Part shown: one piece after another, positions 44,314 to 52,725 of the stretch | Layout: the number at the start of each line of letters is the position of its first letter | Position numbering within the stretch: the first letter of the stretch is position 1 | NCBI GenBank assembly: GCA_934098665.1 | Contig: CAKOOO010000004.1 | Span: 39,853-103,852, forward strand | DNA from: an uncultured Bacilli bacterium | GTDB lineage: Bacteria; Bacillota_I; Bacilli_A; RF39; UBA660 | Reading direction: 5' to 3' | DNA: 64,000 nucleotides | Notes under the pieces: model-generated | What the model saw: only the letters and a program-made list of their open reading frames with translations | Told to the model about the DNA's origin: nothing | Databases searched by the model: none | Made by a program: the position numbers and the translations under genes

Positions 44314-45243
44314 GTGGAGAAGACATTTAAAACGCTTGAAGAGCAAATTGAAATTCTTAAAGATAAAGGACTTGTTATAAATGATATTGAACATGCAAAG
44401 TCTATTTTACTTCGTGAAAATTATTTTTTCTTAACTGGATACCGTTTTCTATTTATTAAATCTATGCAAGATCGTAGGTTTAATGAAGGTACCACTTTCG
44501 AAGAATTATATGCAATGTTTTTGTTTGATAGACAACTTCGAAACATTTTATTTAAAAACATTTTAGTATTTGAGAATAATTTAAAAAGTATTACTGCATA
44601 CGTAATGAGTAAAAATCATGGTTTTAAGGAAAAAAATTATTTAAACAAAAATAACTTTGTTCGTGATAGTTCAAAAAATAGACAAATAAATGATTTAATA
44701 CATAAAATGAAAAGACAAATAAGTATTAATGGTAAACAGCATTCCGCTACAAGTCATTTTATCGAAAATTATGGATATATACCACTATGGGTTGTTGTAA
44801 AAGTATTATCATTTGGTATTGTTGGTGAATTATATACGATACTTCAAAACGAAGATAAAAAAGAAGTTGCGGATATTTTTAAAATAGATATTGACAGTTT
44901 TCAAAGTTATTTACCAATACTTGCTAATTATCGTAATTTATGTGCTCATGAGGATATTTGTTATAATAATCGTACGCAGATTTGCATAAATAATACTACT
45001 TACCATAGACTACTTAATATACCTAAAATGGATGGTGAATATATTTATGGAAAAAATGATTTATTTGCTTTAATTATAATATTTAAAAGAATTCTTCAAA
45101 AGGATGATTTTAATTTATTTATTAATGAAATTGAATATGAATTAGATAAACTAAATGGGAAATTAAAGACTATTGATATAGAAAAGGTATTAGATACAAT
45201 GGGTTTCCCAATTAATTATAGAGAAATTGAAAGGATGGATTAA
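44314..45243 (+). CDS. Abi_2 (AbiD/AbiF-like) HEPN protein, abortive-infection family
   Basis: The 309 residues follow the Abi_2 pattern: TLEEQIEILKDKGLVI, ILLRENYFFLTGYRF, FDRQLRNILFKNILVFENNL and the diagnostic ANYRNLCAHEDICYNN. The last contains R207-x4-H212, the HEPN ribonuclease motif. Related AbiD/AbiF proteins stop phage growth, apparently by cutting RNA; other Abi_2 proteins have no known role. Translation starts at GTG 44314 behind AAAGGTGAT. The htrA-like gene begins two bases after its stop. No toxin-antitoxin partner of the usual MNT type is adjacent. Confidence 0.82.
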   Translation: MEKTFKTLEEQIEILKDKGLVINDIEHAKSILLRENYFFLTGYRFLFIKSMQDRRFNEGTTFEELYAMFLFDRQLRNILFKNILVFENNLKSITAYVMSKNHGFKEKNYLNKNNFVRDSSKNRQINDLIHKMKRQISINGKQHSATSHFIENYGYIPLWVVVKVLSFGIVGELYTILQNEDKKEVADIFKIDIDSFQSYLPILANYRNLCAHEDICYNNRTQICINNTTYHRLLNIPKMDGEYIYGKNDLFALIIIFKRILQKDDFNLFINEIEYELDKLNGKLKTIDIEKVLDTMGFPINYREIERMD

Positions 45244-45245
45244 TA

Positions 45246-46346
45246 ATGATAACAAGACAAAAAAATAATAATGTAATAATTTATATAGTAGTATTCTTTT
45301 TAGGATGTGCACTTATGTATGGAGTAATATATAAATATCCTGCAGTTATTAACACAAATACAACAAAAATTGTAAAAAATGTAACTGTAAATGATACTGG
45401 AATTGCTGATGCAGTAGAAAAAGTCTATGATTCTGTTGTTGTTGTAGCAACATACAAAGATGATAAAATGATAGCCAGTGGTACCGGATTTGTATATAAA
45501 ACAGAAAAAAAAGATGCTTATATTTTAACTAATAATCACGTAATTGAAAATGGTAATTCAGTCAATGTAACACTTACAAATGGAAAAGTTATAAAAACAG
45601 ATATAATTGGTGCTGATTCTTTATCAGATATTGCTGTTTTAAAAATAAATAAAGATGATATTATTAGCGTAGCAGAAATAGGAAAAAGTAACGATGTTCG
45701 TGTAGGTGATACATCTTTTGCTGTAGGTGCTCCACTTGATAGTGTATATTCTTGGACAGTTACAAGAGGAATAATTTCTGGTAAAGATAGAATGGTTGAA
45801 GTTACTTTATCGAACAAAAGTGATTATGTTATGAAAGTTTTACAAACGGATGCCGCTATAAATTCTGGTAATAGTGGCGGACCACTTTGTAATGCTAATG
45901 GCCAAGTTATTGGAATAACATCTTTAAAACTTGTTGATGAATCAGTTGAAGGAATGGGTTTTGCAATTCCTATTGAAACAGCTTTATCTTATGCAGATAA
46001 ACTTATAAAAGGAGAAAAAATCATGCAACCATACTTAGGTGTATCTATGGTAAATGTTTCTGATGCTCTATATTATCCGCAATATTATAGTCTTTTAAAA
46101 GAACAAAGTATAACAAAAGGAGTAATTGTTGTTGAAGTTGAAAAGTCATCTCCAGCATCTAAAGCCGGGTTAGAGGCAAATGATATAATTGTTAAAATTG
46201 GTGATGAAGAAGTAACTAGTGTTGCATATTTAAGATATTATTTGTATAATTATGGTGTAGGTGATAAAGTAGAGATTACCTATATTAGAAAAGGAAAAAC
46301 ACTTAAAACAACTGTTACATTAGGGACTAATTCTAAAATATATTAG
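45246..46346 (+). CDS. HtrA/DegP-family membrane-anchored serine protease with PDZ domain
   Basis: An N-terminal membrane anchor (residues 10-28) is followed by a trypsin-like domain with the triad H98 (TNNHVI), D128 (SDIAVL) and S210 (GNSGGPL), and one PDZ domain (residues 255-350, ASKAGLEANDIIVKIGDEEV). HtrA proteins degrade misfolded exported proteins at the cell surface. AAGGATGG inside the preceding gene serves as Shine-Dalgarno, so the two are coupled. In B. subtilis an HtrA lies next to walJ-rlmH; here that cluster, some 12 kb away, has none, so this copy may have moved. Confidence 0.93.
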   Translation: MITRQKNNNVIIYIVVFFLGCALMYGVIYKYPAVINTNTTKIVKNVTVNDTGIADAVEKVYDSVVVVATYKDDKMIASGTGFVYKTEKKDAYILTNNHVIENGNSVNVTLTNGKVIKTDIIGADSLSDIAVLKINKDDIISVAEIGKSNDVRVGDTSFAVGAPLDSVYSWTVTRGIISGKDRMVEVTLSNKSDYVMKVLQTDAAINSGNSGGPLCNANGQVIGITSLKLVDESVEGMGFAIPIETALSYADKLIKGEKIMQPYLGVSMVNVSDALYYPQYYSLLKEQSITKGVIVVEVEKSSPASKAGLEANDIIVKIGDEEVTSVAYLRYYLYNYGVGDKVEITYIRKGKTLKTTVTLGTNSKIY

Positions 46347-46371
46347 AAACTAGTAATAGTTTCTTTTCTTT
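46346..46371 (+). terminator. Intrinsic terminator after the HtrA gene
   Basis: GAAACTA (46346-46352) and TAGTTTC (46357-46363) form a perfect seven-pair stem with a GTAA loop, followed by a T-rich tail. Confidence 0.75.
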
Positions 46372-46386
46372 ATTAATGGAGGGAAA

Positions 46387-47022
46387 ATGAAAAATATTAA
46401 AATTAAGCGCTTTTCAGCATATTTACTAGATTTGATAATTGTTATATTAATAACTACATTATTAAATCAAATTAATTTTTTAAATCCTTATAAAAGTAAA
46501 TATAATAAAGTTTATGAAAAATATGAAGAATATTATAAAGAAAATTTTAATGAAAATACTACCATGGATTATGATATTTTTTCCACAAAAGAGTATCTTG
46601 ATTTAACCCATGATTTAGCTTATTATTCAATGAGTTATACTATTATTTTTATAGTTGTAAGTATTTTATATTTTGTATTGTTTACATTTATTTTTGAGGG
46701 TCAAACTGTTGGTAAAAAGTTTTTTAAATTAAAAATAGTAGATAATAAAAAAAATAAACCTAGCATATTTAATTTATTAATTAGAACTTTATTTTATCCA
46801 ATATGGACAAATATTATTTTGTATACGACTTTATCAAATTTTTTAATATTAATATGTATCATTTTATTTAAAGGAAAAACATATTTTTATTCAAATTTAA
46901 TAATATCTCTTGCATTTGCAATATATTGTTACGTTGATGTAATATCATTTATAAATAAAGATGAGTGTATTCATGAAAAATTATCTAAAACAAAAATTGT
47001 TGAAATAAATAAAGGAGTTTAA
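46387..47022 (+). CDS. RDD-family membrane protein
   Basis: The 211 residues show the RDD pattern: KRFSAYLLDLIIVILIT at the first helix, GQTVGKKFFKLKIVDNK before the third, and the end HEKLSKTKIVE. The aspartate of LLDLII corresponds to the second residue pair of the RDD name. Members may transport ions, but this is not general. A 50-residue loop rich in Tyr, Lys and Glu between the first two helices is long for the family. GGAGGGAAA precedes ATG. It heads a three-gene run with gaps of two and minus four bases. Confidence 0.82.
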   Translation: MKNIKIKRFSAYLLDLIIVILITTLLNQINFLNPYKSKYNKVYEKYEEYYKENFNENTTMDYDIFSTKEYLDLTHDLAYYSMSYTIIFIVVSILYFVLFTFIFEGQTVGKKFFKLKIVDNKKNKPSIFNLLIRTLFYPIWTNIILYTTLSNFLILICIILFKGKTYFYSNLIISLAFAIYCYVDVISFINKDECIHEKLSKTKIVEINKGV

Positions 47023-47024
47023 TA

Positions 47025-47462
47025 ATGAGTGAAGTATTTAATAAAGTATGTGAGTTTAAACAAAAATTTCCAGGAACTGTTGCATGGAGACTTAAAAAGC
47101 ATTCTTCCGTAATTGAAAATTATTTAAATCCTGGTGAAGAAGTGTTATATGCTTTTTGTGGTCAAAAAAATGAAAAGTGGTATGATATTTTTACAACATG
47201 TGTTGTAGCGTTAACCAATAAAAGACTTTTAATTGGTCAGAAAAGGGTTATATTTGGAAGTATTTACACACAAGTAACACCTGATTTATATAATGATATG
47301 CGTATATATAATGGATTATTTTTTGGTAAAATTACCATAGATACAGTTAAAGAAGTTATAGTTATTTCAAATCTTTCAAAAAAATCACTTGATGATATAG
47401 AAACTTATATTTCAGAATTTATGATGCAAGAAAAGCAAAAATATAAACTGCGTGATGTATGA
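47025..47462 (+). CDS. Bacterial PH-domain protein (YokE-like)
   Basis: The 145 residues contain a bacterial pleckstrin-homology domain: NPGEEVLYAFCGQKN, then CVVALTNKRLLIGQKRVIFG, then ITIDTVKEVIV, the classic strand order with the conserved TNKRLL. There is no membrane segment, so it is cytoplasmic; such domains are thought to bind other proteins or the membrane. It follows the RDD gene after two bases behind AAAGGAG and overlaps the next gene by four bases. Confidence 0.75.
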   Translation: MSEVFNKVCEFKQKFPGTVAWRLKKHSSVIENYLNPGEEVLYAFCGQKNEKWYDIFTTCVVALTNKRLLIGQKRVIFGSIYTQVTPDLYNDMRIYNGLFFGKITIDTVKEVIVISNLSKKSLDDIETYISEFMMQEKQKYKLRDV

Positions 47463-48493
47463 AAAAACTAAGAAGATTTATTACTTTTATAGCTACAATA
47501 ATTCTTATTTTTATAATATTTTATTTTCTTCCTAAAAACTATAAAGTAAACTATAAAGTATCTAAATATAATGTGTATCAAACTTATAATAAAAAGACAA
47601 ATGTTTATACATTTAATATAACAAATGGTAAAAATAAATATGTATATGCTTTAGAAAACAAATTTAAAACAAGGTATTATCAAATTAAAAAGGTATCTAT
47701 AAAAGATGGTATTTTATATGTTGATACTTTTGATTTAGGTAATTTTTACATAAAAAAAAATGATGATAAATATTATTTTAAAAATTATGATAGTCCATAT
47801 GATGCAAATAAAATTAAAACTTACAAAAATATAGATATATATAATAATCAAAATAATATTTATGTTTGGAACTATACAGAACTTTTAAATATTAATAATA
47901 ATTATAAATCAATTAAACTTTTTAATAATGATATGTATGATTTACCATTAACTTATCAATTTAAAAACTACTTGGTTATTCCAGATTATAATAGTAAGTA
48001 CACATTTAATAAATTTTATATTATAAATACAGATAATAATAAAGTAACTAATTTTAGTTTTAAGTATGATATATATTATAACAGTTATTTTATGGGAGAT
48101 TATAAAAATAATATTTATTTATATGATATGCAAAATCACCTTGAATATAAAATAAATATTTATAAAGAAACTGTGGAAAAAGTTAGTAATCAGGTATTAA
48201 AAAATGACTATTTTAAAAAAATAAGTACAAATAAATTAGATAAAGGCAATGTAAAATTTGAATATATAAAAAACTTTTATTATGAAATTGAAAATGAAGT
48301 TTTATATTTCGTTACACCTGTCAATAAGATTATTGCCTCAAAATTAAAGGTGCAAAACATTGTATATTCTGATGAAAACAATTGTTATTTTATATCAAAT
48401 GATACACTATATTTTGTTAACAATAATCTAACATATAAAATAATGACGTATAGTGAATGGAATTTTAATAATGATAATATTTTTGTATTTTAA
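47459..48493 (+). CDS. Membrane-anchored extracytoplasmic protein of unknown function
   Basis: I do not recognise this 344-residue protein. It has a basic N-terminus, one hydrophobic helix (about residues 7-24) and then a region very rich in Tyr, Asn and Lys with alternating short strands (such as NKYVYALENK, GILYVDTFDLG, NIYLYDMQNH, TLYFVNNN), which suggests an extracellular beta-propeller-like or repeat fold. The composition is skewed even for this AT-rich genome. It is coupled by ATGA overlap to the PH-domain gene. No enzymatic motif is seen. Confidence 0.65.
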   Translation: MKKLRRFITFIATIILIFIIFYFLPKNYKVNYKVSKYNVYQTYNKKTNVYTFNITNGKNKYVYALENKFKTRYYQIKKVSIKDGILYVDTFDLGNFYIKKNDDKYYFKNYDSPYDANKIKTYKNIDIYNNQNNIYVWNYTELLNINNNYKSIKLFNNDMYDLPLTYQFKNYLVIPDYNSKYTFNKFYIINTDNNKVTNFSFKYDIYYNSYFMGDYKNNIYLYDMQNHLEYKINIYKETVEKVSNQVLKNDYFKKISTNKLDKGNVKFEYIKNFYYEIENEVLYFVTPVNKIIASKLKVQNIVYSDENNCYFISNDTLYFVNNNLTYKIMTYSEWNFNNDNIFVF

Positions 48494-48540
48494 TAACAAT
48501 TTACTATTTTTAACATATTTTATTGCAGGAGGTCTTTTTG

Positions 48541-48993
48541 ATGTTTGAGAAATATAGAGTAAAAGCAAATGAAACAATTGACGATATAGCAAGAAATTAT
48601 CATGCAAATAAAGAATATATATTAGATTTAAATAACCTTAACTATGGGGAGTCTATAAGAGAGGGAATGGATATTATTGTTCCTAAAAATAAGCAAAAAT
48701 ATTTTGATACTTATACAATAAATAAAGGTGATACTTTGTATGCAATAAGTAGAAAATATAATATTAATCCAAATTTACTTGCTTCAATAAATGGCTTAAA
48801 TTTAGATGATTATATTTATCAAAATCAAGTTATTTTACTGCCAACTTCCGGATATAGTTATTATATTACTGCAGAAGGTGATACTTTGGATACCACAAGT
48901 AAAATGTTTAATAAAAGTAAGGAATCTATAATTAAAGAAAATGAAACAATTTATTTATTACCAGGTCAAGTACTAGTATCTTCAAGAAAATGA
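48541..48993 (+). CDS. Protein with three LysM domains
   Basis: The 150 residues consist of three successive LysM units, each about 45 long: KYRVKANETIDDIARNYHAN, DTYTINKGDTLYAISRKYNI and YYITAEGDTLDTTSKMF. LysM binds N-acetylglucosamine polymers in peptidoglycan; spore-coat morphogens such as SafA also use it. There is no signal peptide and no enzymatic domain. AGGAGG at 48527-48532 points to ATG 48541, so an in-frame ATG or TTG further upstream is not used. A terminator follows. An inner spore-coat role is possible but only an inference. Confidence 0.83.
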   Translation: MFEKYRVKANETIDDIARNYHANKEYILDLNNLNYGESIREGMDIIVPKNKQKYFDTYTINKGDTLYAISRKYNINPNLLASINGLNLDDYIYQNQVILLPTSGYSYYITAEGDTLDTTSKMFNKSKESIIKENETIYLLPGQVLVSSRK

Positions 48994-48994
48994 G

Positions 48995-49018
48995 AAATGG
49001 TCTTTGCACCATTTTTAT
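48995..49018 (+). terminator. Intrinsic terminator after the LysM gene
   Basis: AAATGGT (48995-49001) pairs with ACCATTT (49008-49014) and a T-rich tail follows. Confidence 0.75.
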
Positions 49019-49048
49019 TTTGTGATACAATAATTATGGTGAAATAAT

Positions 49049-50647
49049 GTGATACTAAAAAAGCCTTATGCATTTTTAATTAAAAAATTTCGAATTATCC
49101 ATTTAATTCTAGTTTTTTTAGTGGGTTTTGTTTTTTATCGTAGCATTTTAATTAATAACTTTTTTATAAATTATATTAAAAATAATTATACCTCAAGTGT
49201 ACTATTAGGGCTTGATAAAACTTATGTACCTAGTTTTCTATTTATAATTATTATATTAATTATATTTTTATCCAGTTCAATTTTTTATTTATTAAAACAT
49301 AAAAATAAACCCTCAAAAATATATTTATTTTTAATTATATATTACGTATTTTTAATTTTATATTTAGTTTACATTAAGGGAGTTTTTTCGGGATTAAGTG
49401 AAGAACTTTTAAATGCAAAAGCTGCAAGAACTATTCGAGACATTACCCTCATAGTAAGTTCATTTCAAATAATTTTCTTAATTATTTCTTTTATAAGAAC
49501 AGTGGGATTTGATATTAAAAAATTTGATTTTAAATCAGATTTAAAAGAAATGAATTATGACTTTGGCGATGCTGAAGAAGTTGAAGTTAATTTTAATATT
49601 AATAGTTATAAGTATAAAAGAAAATTAAGAAGAAGTTTTAGGGAATTTATTTATTATATTAAAGAAAATAAATTATTTGTATCAATTTTTTTAGGAATTT
49701 GTTTTTTAACATTAATAATATATTTAATATCTAATAAAACGTCTAATTATGATCAAAGATACGCTATGAAAAGATCATTTATTTATAATAACATGAATAT
49801 TTCTATTGAGGATGCTATGGTTACAAATGTTAATTATAATGGTAATGTCATTAATGAAGGAAAATATTATGTTGTATTAAATGTACATCTTATAAATGAT
49901 TCTGGCTATACTAGAAAAATTGATTTTAATCAGTTTAATCTTAAAACTGGTAATAAAATTATTAAACCAGCACCAAGCTATAGTACTTATTTCATTGATT
50001 TTTCTAGCCCAAATATAGCAAATGATTTTGCACATAAAACTAATAAATACATTGCATTAACTTATGAAATTGATGAAAAAGACAAAAATAATTCATTTTC
50101 TTTAGATATTTATAATGGAAGTGTATACTCTAAAAATAAGGAAGTTACAAAACATATTTATGTTAAATTAAGATACTCTAAAAAATTTGATGTTTCTCTT
50201 AATAAAAACTATTCTTTAGGAGAAAAAATTGTTTTAGATGATACATATCTTGGTTCATCAACTGTAAAGTTCGATAGTTTTGAAATAAATAAATCATATT
50301 TTTATACTTATGAGAAATGTATAAAAGAAGTGTGCGATGTTTATGATGATGTAATAGTTCCAAAAAGAATTAACAATTACGTATTAACATTATATGTTAA
50401 AGGGAACATGGATAATGAAACTTTATATGGAAAAAGTTATAGTAATTTAAGCCAGTTTGCGGAAAATTTTATGAGTATAGAGTATAAAATAGATAACAAA
50501 ACATATAAAAGTGCAAGTAATTTGTCATTAAACGGAAATAATAATTTTGTAGCTTTTGAGGTAGATAAAAATATTTTAAATGCTGATTTTATACAAGCAG
50601 TTATAACTATTAGAAATCAAAAATACGTTGTTAATTTAAAAAGTTGA
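49049..50647 (+). CDS. Polytopic membrane protein with large extracellular beta-rich domain, unknown
   Basis: I do not recognise this 532-residue protein. Membrane segments lie at about residues 15-30, 60-78, 90-110, 130-148 and 212-228; a charged cytoplasmic loop (150-208) separates the fourth and fifth. Residues 235-532 look like an extracellular all-beta region with patterns such as YYVVLNVHLIND and KFDVSLNKNYSLGEK, similar in feel to the DUF4352 or telomeric-repeat-binding-factor-like lipoprotein domains. GTG 49049 is preceded by GGTGAAA. Its TGA lies within the -35 of the tRNA-Cys promoter. Confidence 0.65.
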   Translation: MILKKPYAFLIKKFRIIHLILVFLVGFVFYRSILINNFFINYIKNNYTSSVLLGLDKTYVPSFLFIIIILIIFLSSSIFYLLKHKNKPSKIYLFLIIYYVFLILYLVYIKGVFSGLSEELLNAKAARTIRDITLIVSSFQIIFLIISFIRTVGFDIKKFDFKSDLKEMNYDFGDAEEVEVNFNINSYKYKRKLRRSFREFIYYIKENKLFVSIFLGICFLTLIIYLISNKTSNYDQRYAMKRSFIYNNMNISIEDAMVTNVNYNGNVINEGKYYVVLNVHLINDSGYTRKIDFNQFNLKTGNKIIKPAPSYSTYFIDFSSPNIANDFAHKTNKYIALTYEIDEKDKNNSFSLDIYNGSVYSKNKEVTKHIYVKLRYSKKFDVSLNKNYSLGEKIVLDDTYLGSSTVKFDSFEINKSYFYTYEKCIKEVCDVYDDVIVPKRINNYVLTLYVKGNMDNETLYGKSYSNLSQFAENFMSIEYKIDNKTYKSASNLSLNGNNNFVAFEVDKNILNADFIQAVITIRNQKYVVNLKS

Positions 50648-50672
50648 CATATTAAAAAAAATATAATACAAT
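50644..50672 (+). promoter_or_regulatory. Promoter of tRNA-Cys
   Basis: TTGACA at 50644-50649 and TACAAT at 50667-50672 are 17 bases apart. The hexamer includes the TGA stop of the preceding gene. Confidence 0.75.
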
Positions 50673-50707
50673 AATAATGCTTTAACAAAAGGCATATTAT
50701 GTATTAT

Positions 50708-50781
50708 GGAACCGTAGCCAAGTGGTAAGGCGTGGGTCTGCAACACCCTGATCACCAGTTCAAATCTGGTCGGTTCCTCCA
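50708..50781 (+). tRNA. tRNA-Cys (anticodon GCA)
   Basis: A complete cloverleaf with encoded CCA: acceptor GGAACCG/CGGTTCC with discriminator T, D arm GCC...GGC, anticodon loop CTGCAAC with GCA, and T arm ACCAG TTCAAAT CTGGT. The first anticodon-stem pair appears to be T-T (27-43). It is a lone tRNA, with no other tRNA in the window. Confidence 0.95.
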
Positions 50782-50820
50782 TAAAAAATAATTTAATTAT
50801 ACATATAAGGGGGTAATATT

Positions 50821-51405
50821 ATGGTATTTAGATGGTCAAAACCTAAAAATATTGATTTTCAAGATATTATGTTAAAATATTATGGATTTTTTGAAAATAA
50901 CTTTGGTAAAACTATTTTAAGTTCTATTACAAAAAAACATATTATAAAAAATGATTTTACTAGTTCTATTTTATTACATGATGATAATTATAAAAAATGT
51001 GTTCATGCAATATATTCAGTATTTGAAAATGAAAATATAAAATTTGTTTCTATATTTGACCAAAATCATCAAAATATTGGCTATTCAAGAGTTAATTTTT
51101 GTGCGAATAATGATAAAAGTAATACTATTATTGGAGAAATAATTTTATCAGATTCATTTGATGATAATCAAAAATATGCATTATATTTACAAATTATAGA
51201 ATATTTTGAAAATTATATAAAGGTATATAATCCTGTCGCTGAACTATTAACTTTCGAAGTTCCCAAAAAAGATTTACCATATTTTAATGCAGTAAGTGAT
51301 AAGGGATATATGCTTATGAAAGAAACTCAACAAGATATTAATATTTCTCAAACATATTTATTTGATAAACAAATTAGGGAAAAAAATAATTCAAGAACTG
51401 TATAA
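50821..51405 (+). CDS. Protein of unknown function, possibly GNAT-like
   Basis: I do not recognise this 194-residue protein with confidence. It is cytoplasmic, with no membrane segment. The middle part has a strand-helix order (IKFVSIFDQNHQNIGYSRVN, NTIIGEIILSDSFDDNQKYA, LYLQIIEYFENYI) that recalls an acetyltransferase fold, but no RxxGxG acetyl-CoA loop is present. GGGGGTAA precedes ATG. It may be co-transcribed with the tRNA-Cys gene 40 bases upstream and is closed by a terminator. Confidence 0.6.
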   Translation: MVFRWSKPKNIDFQDIMLKYYGFFENNFGKTILSSITKKHIIKNDFTSSILLHDDNYKKCVHAIYSVFENENIKFVSIFDQNHQNIGYSRVNFCANNDKSNTIIGEIILSDSFDDNQKYALYLQIIEYFENYIKVYNPVAELLTFEVPKKDLPYFNAVSDKGYMLMKETQQDINISQTYLFDKQIREKNNSRTV

Positions 51406-51418
51406 ACAGTTTTTTTTA
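51396..51418 (+). terminator. Intrinsic terminator at 51396
   Basis: AACTGT (51396-51401) pairs with ACAGTT (51406-51411) and is followed by Ts; the loop contains the stop codon of the preceding gene. Confidence 0.75.
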
Positions 51419-51447
51419 TGATATACTTTTTTAAAGGTGGTGAGTCT

Positions 51448-52125
51448 ATGATATATATTACAGGCGATACTCATAGAGAGTTTTCTAGATTAGATTATTT
51501 TAATTATACTAGTAGTGATATTCTCATTATTTTGGGCGATGTTGGTATCAATTATTTTTTAAATCATTATGATGATGTTATTAAAGAAAAATTAAATAAA
51601 CTAGGATTATCTTTTTTTTGCATTCCTGGAAATCATGAAGAAAGAGCGGAAAACATTAGCACATATAAACAAATAACATTTTTTAATGGACTTGCTTATG
51701 CTGAAGAAAAATATCCAAATCTAATATTTGCTAAATCTGGTGAAGTATATGATATTGATGGGTTAAAAACTTTAGTTATTGGTGGTGCATACTCTGTTGA
51801 TAAAAACATGCGTTTAATATATGATTATCCTTGGTTTAAATCTGAACAACTTACTAATAAAGAAATGGATGAAATATATACTAACGTAAAAAATAAATCC
51901 TATAATATTATTTTATCTCATACTTGCCCTTATAAATATATTCCGAGGGAAATGTTTCTTCCTTTTGTAGACCAAAGTAAGGTTGATAATTCTATGGAGT
52001 TATTTTTAGATAAAATTGAGAAAAATATTAATTATGATAAATGGTACTGTGGACATTATCATACTGAAAAAGAAATAGATAAAATAGAATTTATGTATGA
52101 AAGGATTAAGAAATTTAAAAAATAA
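51448..52125 (+). CDS. Metallophosphoesterase (calcineurin-like)
   Basis: The 225 residues carry the calcineurin-like phosphoesterase motifs in order: ITGDTHRE (D-x-H), LGDVGIN (GD), PGNHEE (GNH), ILSHTCP (H) and CGHYHTE (GHxH), which bind two metal ions. The substrate may be a nucleotide or phosphoprotein and cannot be told. GGTGGTGAG precedes ATG 51448; a frame open to 51418 includes the terminator and is not the start. A GNAT gene follows 17 bases later. Confidence 0.9.
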   Translation: MIYITGDTHREFSRLDYFNYTSSDILIILGDVGINYFLNHYDDVIKEKLNKLGLSFFCIPGNHEERAENISTYKQITFFNGLAYAEEKYPNLIFAKSGEVYDIDGLKTLVIGGAYSVDKNMRLIYDYPWFKSEQLTNKEMDEIYTNVKNKSYNIILSHTCPYKYIPREMFLPFVDQSKVDNSMELFLDKIEKNINYDKWYCGHYHTEKEIDKIEFMYERIKKFKK

Positions 52126-52142
52126 TTTTTTAAGAGGTAAAT

Positions 52143-52676
52143 ATGGAAACAGATAGTAATATTAAATTAGTTCCAATAAAAAAATGTATTTGCAAAAAAG
52201 TTTATGAAATGTATCAAGATATTCCTAAAAAAGAAATCGGTTCTCTAAATGATATTTATGGAGTTGATTATAATGAATTTTTAAATATAAGCAATAAAAG
52301 GTTAATTGATGAAAAAATAATTAATGATAAAATTGGATCAACAACCAATAGATATATTCTTTTTCAAAATGATTACCCTATTGGTGAAGTAGGAATTAGA
52401 ACAACAATTAATGATTTTTGGCTAAAAAAAGGATCACAAATTTTTTACAAAATCAGAAAAAGTGAAAGAAATAAAGGTTTTGGAAATGTTATATTAAAAT
52501 TAGCTTTGAGAGAGGCAAAAAATCTTGGATTTAAAAAAGTAAGAATAAACTGTGACGATAAAAATATATATTCTAAAAAAGTAATCTTAAAAAATTGTGG
52601 TGTAGTTGATATTGAAAGCTATTCTACCAAAGATGGGACAAGTTCTAGTTATATTATTAAGTTAAATGAAAAATAG
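52143..52676 (+). CDS. GNAT-family N-acetyltransferase
   Basis: The 177 residues match the GNAT fold: YPIGEVGIR strand, then the acetyl-CoA loop RKSERNKGFGNVILKLAL (R/QxxGxG/A variant), then GFKKVRINCDDKN and a C-terminal strand with CGVVDIESY. The acceptor is unknown; small-molecule or protein amines are typical. AAGAGGTAA precedes ATG. It follows the metallophosphoesterase gene and probably shares its transcript. Confidence 0.85.
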   Translation: METDSNIKLVPIKKCICKKVYEMYQDIPKKEIGSLNDIYGVDYNEFLNISNKRLIDEKIINDKIGSTTNRYILFQNDYPIGEVGIRTTINDFWLKKGSQIFYKIRKSERNKGFGNVILKLALREAKNLGFKKVRINCDDKNIYSKKVILKNCGVVDIESYSTKDGTSSSYIIKLNEK

Positions 52677-52679
52677 TGA

Positions 52680-52707
52680 TTGACATTAATTACTATTTTT
52701 TTATAAT
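52680..52707 (+). promoter_or_regulatory. Promoter of the ttcA-like gene
   Basis: TTGACA at 52680-52685 and TATAAT at 52702-52707 are 16 bases apart: both hexamers are perfect. Confidence 0.8.
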
Positions 52708-52725
52708 ATATGTGTTGGTGATAAT

